Source: Acestrorhynchus altus (taxonomy: Eukaryota; Chordata; Actinopteri; Characiformes; Acestrorhynchidae). From it: a stretch of DNA of 64,000 bases. Both the position numbers and the translations under genes were made by a program. Where the stretch lies: assembly GCA_034509495.1 (NCBI GenBank), contig CM067508.1, positions 23,797,033 to 23,861,032 of the forward strand, given 5' to 3'. The notes beneath the pieces are model-generated. The model had not been told where the DNA came from and ran no database searches. It was given only the letters and a program-made list of their open reading frames with translations. The stretch's first letter is position 1; each line of letters starts with the position of its first letter. Positions 1 to 12,100 of the stretch are shown here, in pieces.

Positions 1-345
1 ATATAATGAGAGAAGCAGGACTAGAGTAAAATGACAAACAAATGGATCCAGGACCAAATCAAGCCTAACCTCTCGCTAGAAGTCCAGATGATCAGGTTGA
101 AGCTCTCTAACTCTGGACACATTATGAGAAGAACTGATTCACTGGAAAAGACCATCATGCTTGGAAGAGTTAAAGATTAAGAAAGAGGATGACCAGCAAC
201 AAGATGGAGGGATACAATTCAAGGAACAATGAACCAACCATTCAGATGCCTGAAGACCCAAAGAGAAGACAGGACATTCTGGAAGAACACAATCCATAGG
301 GTTGCCAGGAGTCAAACTGACTTGACAGCAATTAATAATAACAAG
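1..345 (+). mobile_element. RTE-like LINE ORF2 C-terminal remnant
   Basis: Translated pieces read LKLSNSGHIMRR, then SLEKTIMLGRV, then PATRWRDTIQ and finally IHRVARSQTDL. This series is typical of the extreme C-terminus of RTE/BovB-type reverse-transcriptase proteins. The frame is broken by a TAA near 178 and needs a shift near 190, so it is a dead copy. Its 5' part lies left of the window. The open frame at 229-432 is only the tail of this relic. Confidence 0.6.
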
Positions 346-479
346 AATAAAATCGGAACTAAAATGCAGTCATGTCAAATGACAAATCAAATTAAATCAA
401 ATAAAAATGTAATTATATATTTTTACAATTGATGTAACAAAGTACCTTTTTACAGAAGTCAAAAATAAGATGATCAACA

Positions 480-625
480 AAATATGAAGCAAAGGATTAA
501 GACATAAAGCCCCCAGTGAGCAAGCCAAGGCAAGCCAGGCTGACAGTGGCCAAGAAGAACTCCGTCAGGGCAAGAGGAAGAAACCTTGAGAAGAACCAGG
601 CTCACAACAGTGAGTTTAACCTCCT
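480..625 (+). repeat. Dispersed repeat fragment, copy 1
   Basis: The segment with AGAAGAACTCC and GAAGAAACCTTGAGAAGAACC resembles stretches near 28040-28115 (GAAGAAACCTTGAGAGGAAC) and 35460-35530. The family is not named; three diverged copies in one window mark it as dispersed. Confidence 0.45.
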
Positions 626-2189
626 CTGGTTAAACTGCTCATAAATAAAACTTTCGATGTCTTTCTCACATTATTCACACTTTATGCATGAGGATGTAAA
701 TTTTGTTCATTTTGAGAAAATGAACAGCTGAATTCAGGTACACCTGAGATTCTGAATCTGCTGGTTGTTTTGTACATTATACTAAAATTTCATTATAAAT
801 GCCCCAAAGTAATGCTCCAAAATATCATGGAACAACCTCTTATTACACTGATGTCCATTAAAAATGAAAAAGGTTTTTCCTACTCCTGTAAATGACCCAT
901 TTTGGAAAAAACATGGCTTTTACATAACAGCGATGATATGCAATATATTATCCCCTCCACACACACATACACACGTCTTTCTCAATCCAACACAGCCAAA
1001 AGCATGTCAAAGCGACGGTTCCCTGGAGAGAAGAACAAACACTGCATGTTAACTACAAGCTTTCCAGCTGGCTTCATGCACTGCATGACATTAAAACCAG
1101 AAATTATCCCTGCTGTTAACCTGTTGCATTCAGTTGCTGGGCATGTGGCATCCCCCTGGGTGACGTCTGGCACTGATGACCCGGGGAGCGAGTAAAAGCA
1201 ATGTGGGTCAGCAAATCTGGCAGCTCATACTCAAAAGAAAAAAAAAAATCAGTGTACATAAATTTTTAAGAGCAGAAGGCATTGATGAAAAGTTGATAAA
1301 ATATAAATTAAACATTATTTACATATTTATAAAACATCAGTAAAGTGTGGGGATGGTTGTGGCTTGCTTCTTTGGACTTGGAAAACTGGTTCTGCTTACT
1401 TGCATTGAAAAAAGTCCAACACTTATCTGAAGAAATGCTAATTCATTTGTTATTGTCTTGAATTACAGCAAAATTCAAGGTTTACGATGCGAGCATCATC
1501 AGTGAGTAACATTATCGAGAATAACCAAACATTTGCAGATGGAAAACAGGAACAAGCTGGATCCAATCCCATGTCAGTAAACATTTTCGACTCTTTCACC
1601 TCCTGTCAAACAAGCCGTAAAGATGACCTCAGGTAATTAGTCCCAAGCAAAACGGGATGTGGGTAAATACTCCCTCATATCCTGTGGAAAAGAACTGTTA
1701 AACTGAATTTCTCAATACTGAAATGGATGAGGAGGCATTCGGTTTCCTCATGCGCAGCACACATATCTCCAGTCGTTCAAGGGTGCAGCAAATGTTCACA
1801 CCTACTGCACATCCTGCCAAAATTGCTGATGAAACGGCTGTCCGCAGATAGATCATTTTTTTTATAAATCTATAAAAAATGTAGTGGGTTATAAGATTTG
1901 TAAAAGTCGTCTAATACTCTGTAAAATCTGTCTTTTATTTCATTAAATTTACTGTAGCAAAATAACATTACTTCTCCCTCTCCCCAGGTAAAACTAATCC
2001 TGTCCAAATAGGGCTTTAGGTGAGAAGAATAGATGGCCAAATTAGTTGGTAACATATTTAATAGGCATGCAAGTTTCTCAGGCTAACTAGGAATGATTTA
2101 GGATACCTGTGAGCCGCGTCCCAACAGTAGTTGATCATAAATCATCTGGAGTTTTTGTAAGTTGAACATATGAACGGGAGTTCTCAAAA

Positions 2190-2405
2190 TATTTAACATA
2201 ACATTTTTTGCAGAGTGTGATCGGGGCAGAGGGAAGCAGAGTAGAGGAGGAGCAGCTGACAGTAGGGGGCGGAGCAGAGCAAGGGAGCAGAAAAAAGGTG
2301 TCCGAAGAGTGAAACAGAATGATATAAACGATATTGGTTCAACCCAAATCCCATTATATTTATATCAATATAGATATTGATATATCGCCCAGCCCTACCA
2401 CACAT
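2190..2405. repeat. Dispersed repeat ending in ATATCGCCCAGCCCT
   Basis: GC-rich GGGCGGAGCAGAGCAAGGG sequence is followed by AT-rich sequence ending in ATATCGCCCAGCCCTACC. The complementary motif AGGGCTGGGCAATATAAT recurs at 62101, as expected for the terminal sequence of a high-copy fish repeat. The class is not determined. Confidence 0.4.
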
Positions 2406-2559
2406 ACACACACATTGGTGCAAAATCAGATTTCGGGCCCACAGAAAAAGGAAACAAGAAACCCCATCATAACCTAAACACTAAGCAAGCCACTGTGAGT
2501 TACAGCATATTGTTATGAGCCGTATCAAAAGAACCAAACAACAAGGCCTGAAGCTCAGT

Positions 2560-2600
2560 ATCTCTCTCTCTCTCTCTCTCTCGCTCTCTCTCTCTCTCTC
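2560..2600. repeat. (TC)n microsatellite
   Basis: Twenty TC units with a single G interruption at 2583. Confidence 0.95.
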
Positions 2601-3078
2601 GACAACAACAATGACACACATCTTAAGCAACACACTGCATAATATATACACAAGCATGGGTTCAAAAAGAGAGTAGCACTGTAGATGGGCCTGCGATTTC
2701 CCAAGAAATCATCCAAGATCTCAAGTCAATTTCGCTATGAACTGAAGAAAAAAATCCTGTGACAAAAGCTAAAGTGTGTGCATTAAAAATTAGCCTATTC
2801 TATTAACTAAGATTATGGCGACATCATTTGTCTTAGTGAAACTGTTGTTAGAAAGCTTGTGTTGCAACAGAAGGAATAATTATGTCAGTTTACAAAGGTT
2901 TAGCTTTTACTGTAGAAATAGGACAAACAAAACATAGCAGTGCATGACCAGAAAAGCAAATAAATCACATCCAGCAGACAGGACTGGAATGGCAGGTTCA
3001 TTCAATCCTACAATCCTACACCCTTTATACAACCGGGGAGGGGTGATCAGCTTTTGATGAGTTTCGTTTTGTTAACTG

Positions 3079-3117
3079 AAAAAAAAAAGGGGGGGGGGGG
3101 GGGTTTGGGGGTTTGGG
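3079..3117 (+). repeat. A10-G15 run followed by G-tracts
   Basis: Ten A are followed by fifteen G, then TTT, GGGGG, TTT, GGG. The spacing of G-runs fits a G-quadruplex-forming sequence on the plus strand, which is the template strand of cacna2d1. The long homopolymer may also be length-uncertain in the assembly. Confidence 0.8.
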
Positions 3118-4584
3118 TACAGGTATGTTTTGATCAGTTTTATTTTGTCAAACAAACGCCCCCTTCACCCTCTCAGCATCCCACACCCATAGCAGCCCTG
3201 CTACCAGACAGTGTGGATTTGCAATTTGCCAAAACAATTATCAAAAACTTTCCAGGACTATGAGAAATGGTTACATCAGCTGGCAGCACCCTCAGTCCCT
3301 AAGTGCAGCATATATAGCCAGGGTATATTAGCATATTACAGCCATCAGGAGGCCTGGGGCTCCCAGTGCCAGTGAAAGTGTACTAGAACTATTAAAGGAA
3401 ACCCACTGCTTTAGTGTGTAAATAATGCAAATGAATTGTCATGTCTTGTGTATAAAAAGATTGACCTGTGTATGTGTTAGTGTGCGTGGGTGGGTTGAGT
3501 TGCTTTGATAGACTGGTCTAGACAGAAGTCTAGCGCTAAATATAGTTCCCAGTCCAGCTTTATAGCATAAAGCTATCTATTTCCTGCTATGGAATATCAT
3601 ACTGTACAGTACAGGCCAATTTTCCTATAACTATTTACTAACTACACGTTAGTGTAGTTTACTCCACAGCCAGGATGGAATGATAACAGGGAGAGAAAAG
3701 TTCTTCAAATAATTTTGCCATTTTCCCTTCTATTCAATATGCTAACTAACAAAACAGTGCCCATCACTAGAGCAGGTAACATCTGAAATCGTCTGGTTGA
3801 AGGTTTCAGAAATTCCGACTGATCTTAGACTGCTGCCGGATCAGAGCAAACCCAGAACCTCAAAATGACTGAGTGATAAGTAAACCAAATAGGACAGCAA
3901 CAGGACATAATGACCAAACTCCAGAACATCTTCCATAAAAACACAGACAGACTCTGGGCTTCGTTCTGGGATACCTAAAATGGAAGAAAAACATGAGGGT
4001 CATTACCAGGACAAGACGAATGGAAAAGCGGAAAAAGGGGAAATGACAAAAAGTCATAAGCTCAAATCAAATGAAATACTGAGTGAGCAAGAAAGAATAG
4101 GAAGATTAAACAGAACATATAACAGGCAAAATTAATCCCCTAAAAAGCTTATCCAAAAATATAGAATAAATGGGTCCTAAAATGCAACGGCAGCAGAGAA
4201 ACACAGAGAAAATGACATCTGCACACATGCCAAAGGCAAGGCAAAAGCCAGGACTACAGTAGTCGACAGAAACTAGAGCCCAAATCCCTGAGCCACTTGG
4301 CCTGACACATAGGACTGTGTTAATATGAGCTTTGAACTCATACAGTGTGACCTGAGTGGTATGATGCATTTGACAAATTAAGAGATGCAGCTTCAGCAAA
4401 AGTACAAACTGGGAGTGCAAATGGCAGACCCCAAGAGGGTCTTCAAAATGTGCAAAATGTATTGTATGTCGCAACCTAATGTAAACATAAACGTGCACAT
4501 AGACCAACTGTGCTTGCGCAGAGGGAGGATTTAACCCATCTTTGCATTGAAACACACACATACACACTAGTGATTTCACACACT

Positions 4585-4715
4585 AGGGGGCAGTAAGCAC
4601 ACATGACCGGAGCTTCAGTCTTGTCCTGCCAGTTCAGGGAATCAAACCAAATAACCTTCCAGTCTCAAGGCTGGGATCACCAGGCAACAGCTGCCCTAAA
4701 CATTCTGCAGAATAG
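4585..4715 (-). mobile_element. tRNA-derived SINE fragment
   Basis: Read on the minus strand it contains a B-box-like GGTTTGATTCCCTGAACTGGCAGG. The related plus-strand copy at 62975-63200 has the same TTTGATTCCCTGAACTGGCAGGAC core. RNA polymerase III box-like motifs in a dispersed repeat indicate a tRNA-derived SINE. Confidence 0.6.
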
Positions 4716-5034
4716 ATTGTATTTAAGATTTTTCATGTTTATACAATACTCATGTGACTTTATTGCTGTGAAAAATACCCTGATGTGGATTTTAGCCTGT
4801 TTATTATTAGAGCTATATACTGGCACAAATCTGGTGATGATTTTTGTCACAGGGATTATAATGAAACATATTGCAATAATGTAAGCAACACATATTGCAT
4901 TGTTTATTAAATTAATTAAAGGGCAAATCAGCACAATACAAATACACCATTATATAGCTAAGATCTGATTTAAAAGTGCACTTTTTATCCAATCCGAACA
5001 GTGGGATCTGATCTGAGTGCAACACTGCTAATTT

Positions 5035-5515
5035 AATGGTTGTGTCATGTCTGCCCTTTGTGAGTCCAGTTTACCTCTGTCTTCCTGTCTTGGTGTTGTT
5101 GTCTAGGAGCACATGGGTTGTATTTGTCCTTGTCTCCTCCCTTCCTCCACCCATTCCCACCTGTGTCTGATTTGTAACCCTGCCCCCTTGTTATCATATC
5201 CCAGGTGTGATCAAAGTCAAGTCAATCCCTTTTGTTATCTACCCTGTTTCTTACCACCCTGGTTTGTTAGTATAGTTAGTGTTTTGTTTCTGTAAGTAAG
5301 TGTAGCTTGTTTTTGGTTTGTAGTCTTTGTTTCTGTAAATCCTTTTTGTTTGTATATTGGTTCCTTTGTTTGTCTAGGTTTTGTTTGTGTATTTAGTGTT
5401 GTTTGTATTCCCCAGTTTTAGTTTGTTAGCATCCCAGCTTTTACTTTCATCAAACCCTGCATTTGCCTCCACACCCTAGTCATCTCTGCCGTCTGTCCGC
5501 ACATGACAGGTTAGA
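5035..5515 (+). repeat. Dispersed repeat, GTCATGTCT...CGCACATGACAGG family, copy 1
   Basis: This shares CTCCTCCCTT, CCACCCATTCCCACCTGTGTCTG and TTTGTAACCCTGCCCC with the copy at 21985-22350, and the reverse-oriented stretch at 18660-19080 is similar in layout. It ends in a TGACAGG motif. It is a common T-rich fish element without coding capacity; the superfamily is uncertain. Confidence 0.65.
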
Positions 5516-6699
5516 ATTTGAACATGCGTGTCACACTTCTGTCACTCTTCGGTCTTGTCATTAATGGTCGCCTGAAAAAAAATCTCCAAAAACACCAAAT
5601 TCTAAACACAGACTGAAACACCGCCTTCACTTTAAAACAGATCAGAAGATGCAGAGAAGATCCCACAGGCCTATCTGCCTCTCACTTAAACACAGCCGGA
5701 CATTTGACGGATGGTCTACGTTCAGCCACACCTTTATATAAACACCCCTCTCTAACCTGCACCCACACAAACATGATTATCCAGCCAAACTGCTTTCAGC
5801 CCCACAGCCCTGATCACTTCAGAGACTCCCACAGCATGGCCAAGGCTTGGTATTTTTTTTTCTGAACATTATAGTGCATTATAACTTTTGGAATTATTCT
5901 GAATCGTGGTAAATGAGATTTCATGATCCATTATATATCATTTCAACACTCTAATTGAATTAGCCACCTCCTCTAACTGTGTTCTTTCATAGCAACTGTT
6001 GTCAGGATGGAGAGCTCTACAGTAGGGTGGGAAACTGAGGGCCAGACACCAGCAGAGTTTGTTCAGATTTTAAAAAAAGATGCTTCATGCAGTGAGTTCA
6101 ATGTTACAAATGTACAGTTCAATAAAACCAGCTCATACTTTTTACCATATTTTCTTTTTTTGTGGATATGCCAACTCCTACCCAAAGCTACTGCTTTCAG
6201 AAGTCCTTAAATGGCTGAAAGTAGTGCATTAGTTGCGGTTAAAACCTGCTAGCGTCACTTTCCAGGATGAGAATTGAAGAGCATTGCTCTCTAAATTCTA
6301 CAAATCCTATCCAACCACAACAGTTACCATGAAAAAGGCAGTTGAGCAAGAAACAGGCCACACATACACAGAAAAAGAAACAAAGCACAACATTACATTT
6401 ACTTTAAAATAGTTTTATACAAATGAATGACAAACGCTGTTGTATAAAACCAATAAAGCAATATCTGAATAGACAGTGTGTGTTTGATTAGGCAAATAGT
6501 CAAAGACACCCTAATATAAGAAATGTTTTTATAGCCATTAAAAAGCAGCATTCAAACTCAACATTTAACCCAATGGTGGCAGTGAACCCACATACTAGTG
6601 AATATGGCAGTGAGAACACACATCTGTAACAATGGACAGCAATCTCAGTGCTCAGTGCTCCCACCACCACCTCCCCACCCCCAACCCCACCATCACCAT

Positions 6700-7165
6700 C
6701 TCTCTGATCTTTATGCCATTGCACTATTGTTGACACAGATGTGAAAATGCACAAACACAGCCTGTCTAGTCCCTGTAGAGAAGCTTTGTCAACAGAACAT
6801 ATTAACTCTCTGGAGCAGATAAACATGAAACTGGCACCACATCTAGTGCCACGCATGGGCTAGAGGGGTATAAACCCCCAGCCTTCAGTTGTGTTCTATG
6901 GAATGATCATGCTCCATAAAATATGTTTGGTAAGATCTGGGGATGAGGTAAAGTGGTAATCATTCAAAATCCTGACTTCATTAAGGTTCTTGTCTCCAAA
7001 TGAAACCAAACCCTCATAACAATGCACCTAAAATGATACTAGAAAGCCTTCCCTGGACAGTACAGGCAGTAACAGAGCAGGATATACTATTTTTAATAGC
7101 CTTGATTTCAGAAGCTACAATGAATGAGCAGGTGTCCCAATACTTTGTCCTTATGTTGTACTGAA
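6700..7165 (+). mobile_element. Non-autonomous DNA element, family A copy
   Basis: Shared landmarks across copies are TTGACACAGATGTGAAAATGC, CTGTCTAGTCCCTGTAGAGA, GGGCTAGAGGGGTATAAA and GTGTCCCAATACTTTGTCC. The same order appears at 23885-24265, 27945-28505 and 35580-36020, and in reverse at 13120-13345, 29960-30255 and 58530-58640. It has no intact frame. Confidence 0.75.
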
Positions 7166-8249
7166 AGAACACACTTTATAGACATTTAAGTAACATTATT
7201 GAAAATGCTTACTACCAATATGTGGTGCGGCTCTCTTATATACATGCTAAAATAATCAGATTATTGTGATATTGAGAGATTTTCACGCCTCCTCCCACAT
7301 ACCAAAATGTGGTATTCTATAATCAGAGCACACACAAATAAACACACTTCTATTTTGAGCCAAACTTCTAGGTTCAAAGGCTGAAATGAGTGTACCGGGG
7401 GAAGCCCAGCACATCTGCAGTGGCACACACACCCGCAGACTCTCAAAGGCAGACAATTCATCTATCAGCTGTGCCATCCAAAAGCAATGCCAGCTGGCCC
7501 ACGCACACACGGGTAAACACAAATATATTTATACACACCACACATCTGTGGTCACAGCCATAGCAGGGCAAAGAGAGAGTGAGGGGGAGAGTGTACACTA
7601 CTGTGTGAACTAAAGAGAAGAGAAAAATAATTGGCCCCACTTTATATTGAGATTGTCTCTTATGTTGTTATAGTTACATATTATTTATCCCTGCAACAAC
7701 AATGGAACCAGTGGTGATGGATTACATGTATGAGCATTAGATAATAAACAGATATCACCTTCAGTTTTGACTGTTTGCACTGCTGAAGCAGCATATTCTC
7801 TCCTGTTACACTGACAGTATAATTTGCATTTCCAAGGGGTTATTAGTGTATGTACACTGCATTTGCACATACATTGTCAGAGTATACTAGGACAGGGTAT
7901 ATCATACAGTACTGGCACATGGAATTTGGCAAAATTACACTTTTTACAGTATTGTAATCTCTTTGTAATGACAGCAATCATCACTTCAGTTGTTAAACGT
8001 TGTCCAAACTTCTCAATTTCAGGATTTTCTTGTTTATTTAGAGTGCTGCCACTTCAGACGTGTGGCCATGCTTGGTGTATTCCACTTTTCTTCTAAAGAC
8101 AGACTTATTTTTTATGCTGTTATTGCTAATTCTGCTGTGTATCTGATACTCACTGCACTGGGCTGAGTTATGTGCTCTCAGTGTCTATCTTGTTAGGGGT
8201 GTTCAAATTCTCTGCTTCTCAGCTCATTGGTTTTACACATCTTACAGTA

Positions 8250-8810
8250 GCTTCGGCTGGGTTTGAGTCAGATATGATAAAAACACTGACAGACATATTT
8301 TCTGTCAGTACGTGAACCTAAATCTAACATGGCAGTCCTGTAGGGGTACGTGAGAACAAATGTTGCATGCATAATGTCCACAACCCTCCCATAATGCTTG
8401 TTTCACAATGGAGGCAATACACAAATGTTATCTATGTCACTTGAATAATTGATGTGACAGCAGAAGCTGTATAACTGTATTCCTCACTGTTATGGTTCAT
8501 CTTTGTCAAATAATCCCCAGTTCACATGCAAGTGTCATTGTCAGTAGTGCTGCTGGGGAGTGTACATTAGTGTACATTTTCAGCTTTTTGATATACTTTG
8601 TGTGTGACTGTGTGTTTTCTCAGGTGTTGCCAGCTTTGCATTTCATGTAACAGATGCTGCAGAGAGCACTGTCTACTTCAGGTTTTGAAGTAGCAGGTTT
8701 TGAATAATGTCTCCTGTCAGCTCACCACTGCCCTGCTATGTTTGGACCAGAATTTGGCACTGATTGATTTACCCTCAAAAGCACCAACTTTCAGTAGCCA
8801 ACCCTACAAA
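8250..8810. repeat. Dispersed repeat, family C copy 1
   Basis: The block around 8620-8790 (GCATTTCATGTAACAGATGCTGCAG, CTCACCACTGCCCTG, TTTGGCACTGATTGATTT) is paralogous to 18050-18215. The class was not recognised. The outer limits are approximate. Confidence 0.6.
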
Positions 8811-9033
8811 TAACAATGAAAATACATCACTAGTTGTTATATTACTTGTTTTGTTTATATGAACACCAGTTATAACAGACCCTTAAAATAAGTTGGGTTC
8901 TCCAGGTTTTAGCCAACAATAGTATATAAAAATATCAAATATTATATATAAAATTTCCAATGTTCCAATGTTTATGGTATGTGTAACCCAGTTAGTTTGA
9001 GTTCCAGTTAATATGTGTATGCACTGACCCTAC

Positions 9034-9150
9034 CTCCAAAGCTTTCGCTCGCTTTTTTAAGAAGTTCTCTATATTCAGTGCTGCAGTTTCCACCAGTTCT
9101 GTTGCATTATTGGGTTCCACAGAGAAGAGATTCTGATTATCCATAAAGAT
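9034..9150 (-). CDS. cacna2d1: cacna2d1 coding exon 3
   Basis: This 117-nt exon encodes 39 residues, starting IFMDNQNLFSVEPNNATELV and ending RAKALE, in the extracellular N-terminal region of alpha2delta-1 just before the VWA_N/VWA part. The motif LFSVEPNNA aligns with LYTVEPNNA of mammalian alpha2delta-1. The acceptor is TTGGTTGCAG at 9151-9152 and the donor is GTAGGG at 9033-9032, with phase 0 at both ends. Only a 218-bp intron separates it from exon 2. alpha2delta-2 is less similar at this position (LFEVQENEP), so I assign subunit 1; the linked pclo gene supports this. Confidence 0.92.
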
Positions 9151-12100
9151 CTGCAACCAAGAAGTCAGAATACATTAGATGGTGACACCAATAGACTCAA
9201 AAATGCTGCTTTATCATTGTAAGGCAGTCCAGAAACCAGGCATATTTGACATCACAGGAACTGAGAGTGTAAAAGCATTAAACTGTCACGTGGATAAGTC
9301 CAGGACCAGGTTCTATTCACATGCTGTGTATATGAGTGTAATAGTTCGATGTTTGATTGGTCTCTAACCTGTGCTAGGCTCTTTCCTGCGCTGGCTGTGT
9401 CCGCCAGATTGACCAGTTCCTGCTGCATCTGATCCACCCACTCCTTTATCCTGCAAAAAGAGCATTTAAAATATAGGTACACAGAATGCATCAAAGCAAA
9501 CATACATACATCAAACGCATATATATCCTACAATGTGAAAAGTTTAGTGACCCCTGCATTTTTAAAATCTTGTTCATCTTTGGAAGTACTTTTCATTAAC
9601 TCTTAAAACACGAGATGCCCACTTTTGCAGGGCAGCTACATGCAGTTTTCTAGGCTTCTTAACTCCGGGTATTACAGAGAACCCATTCATGTAAACCACC
9701 CAGTCAGGGCAGTAGCAAGCCAAAAGTAGTCTCAAGTGTGGTTATATTTTTTAAAAGCTAATGCAGAAAACACTCTCAGCAGTATTTGTAACATGAAACG
9801 CAAACCTGAGCAAACACCTGGTAAAACACAAAGGCTGAAAAATGTATCGTATTTGCATGAAAGTCACATTCACCAAAGCAGACTGCACTCACCTTAGCAG
9901 CACGTCTGCAGACACTGCCAGCAAGACAGGCAAGTTAACCATAACGGTGTGGAATGCAGTTTTGCTGCTGTTGCAGTCTTTCACACCATTCATTCAAGTG
10001 ATACAAAGACGCGTATATTCCATTGCAAGACAAAGCAGAAATATCTTCATATATCTGAAATCTGACCTTGTGATGTGCAAGCATTGTGTCAGTTATTAAA
10101 AAAAGTAGTTTTATAATGACACCTTCCTCCCTGTTCTTCAATGGTTAACCAACAGCATGTCCTGTGACCACTGAGGAAGGACTAGAGGATGACCAGCACT
10201 AACCCACACACACACTAACACACCACTGCAGTGCTGAGAGTGACCCACCACCCACATAGTACCTGCATCATAGTGGTCCTGTGGGGTCCTGAGAAGAAAG
10301 GGGGATAACAAAGTGGGCTGAGAATCAGTAATTACAGAGCTACAAAGTGCTCCTGCATGGTCAGTGGAGCTGGTCAAATGGATGGTGAATATAGCAACAT
10401 GGAGGCTGTCATAAGGTTGTGGCTGATTGGTGTGATCAGTATGTTTTTTTTTTTTTACCATATCTGACACAATCTAAGAGCACACTACTAGCACTCTTAC
10501 GCCAGCACTTAAATCAAACTCTGCTTCCTTTTCACCCTTGGTGCTGACTGCTTGGGTATGTGTGATAACAGTGATCACACTCAGAAGCAGCCCAAAATAA
10601 CCGTACCCTTTACAGGAGGTGGTTACAGTCTGGTCCCAAACCAATTTTGGAGCAGTTTGTAATGAGAACATGATTCGATCTCAATCCATCCCAAATATCA
10701 GGTGTAATCTGCAGGTTTGGGCTAAATGGCTGAAATCTTCCAGTATTTGTTTTATTGCTCCCTCCCAAGACACGTCTGATCAATCAGTGGAGAGTGAAGC
10801 ATTGTGGTGCACTTAGACATTTCATTGTGAAAAAAAAAAAACATTCTAAACTATAACTGATTTGGACCAAAGCAAACAAACTACAGATGTGAAAACGCCC
10901 CAAAATACCGGTACCAGCATCAGGCCAAATGTAAATAGTACCCAATCTTGGTCCTTGACCTAGCATTGATCCTAGTCTTAAGAGTTTCACCACATAGTTT
11001 GTAGACATTCTGAACATCGGTATATAATCTTATGACATTATATATGAACCAATCCCCTTATTCAAGATCAGACCAGGACAACCAACAGCATCTGATAACG
11101 TGGGAGGACATTGTAAGAGAGTTGTAGAGCTCAAAGGACTGAGCTGGAGTTTGAGTAACCGTGGCTTTGTGGTATAAGGACAGAAAAACTCTGATACCCC
11201 ATTTGGACAAAGTTTGGACATGAATTACTCATTTATTGTTTCTTCCAAAAATCAAATGGTAATTAAAAACAGTTTATCCTGATTTTGAGTATTGCTGTGA
11301 AGATTTGATTGCATGCAGCAACATAAGAAAAGTCAACAATAGACAAAACTGTATGGAGGATAAACTTAAGTGACAATAGAAAGTGAATGGGAAGAACTGT
11401 CCAATAATTCAAAACAGCTTTTCATGTAAGCTGAAAATCTAATGACCTGGAAATGCAAAGAATAAAATGTTACCCAACAAAGAGGACCGGAAGCTAGAAA
11501 AGAATACAGGAAAGAACAGAAATTAGTCAAACTCAGATTTTAGTCGTAACTGTGTTACTATGAAATGTTTTTGACTGGGATTGCAAATTAGTGTAAAAGA
11601 TAAAATTATAGTATTAAAAGCATAGTGATAAAACTAATCATAATAATACTGTAAGCAAAATGATTAAAAAGAAGAGTTATACAATTATAAAAATAAAAAC
11701 AAAGTAAGATTAGCAGGAGATTTAAGATGATCCATTGGCAATTCTTATGAAATGTACAGTTTTCTCTGTGATGCCTTAGATTTGGGCTTTATTCAGCTTC
11801 TGTATTTGGCTGGATTTTTCTACTGCATCTGGCCACCCTGCTTTCCAGTTATATTCTAGACTTACTGTGAAAGACGTGGACGTGGATGACGTGGGTGTCA
11901 AAAGAATGTGGACATAAGGATCTATTTCCCAAAGAAACGTGTACATGACAAAGTCAAGTTCATCAAGGAAATTAATAATATTGTTAATTGCAATGCTGGG
12001 CTTTGGCTCACAGTATGCAGCAGGCTATAATCATCTGTAGCTACTGTTTGATGGTTACTTTGTTGGTTTTGTGGAGATTATCCAGTGCTTTTATTACTGC

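Larger units (their letters stand above)
346..9033 (-). other. cacna2d1: cacna2d1 intron downstream of exon 3, repeat-rich
   Basis: No coding exon was recognised here. I looked on the minus strand for the next alpha2delta-1 exon (a short exon around the LALEAEKVQAAHQW region in mammals) and did not find it, so it should lie left of the window. The stretch contains AT-rich unique sequence, the repeats listed separately, and many short frames without splice-site or family support. Confidence 0.6.

Noticed and set aside
4106..4579. 157-codon minus-strand open frame
   Set aside because: No recognisable domain, no splice context, AT-rich intronic surroundings and a Cys/Leu/Val-rich random-looking composition.
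6500..6856. 118-codon minus-strand open frame
   Set aside because: It overlaps a family A mobile element copy and has no protein-like conservation visible.
10138..10470. 110-codon minus-strand open frame
   Set aside because: It lies wholly inside the family B repeat; other copies of the repeat do not keep the frame.
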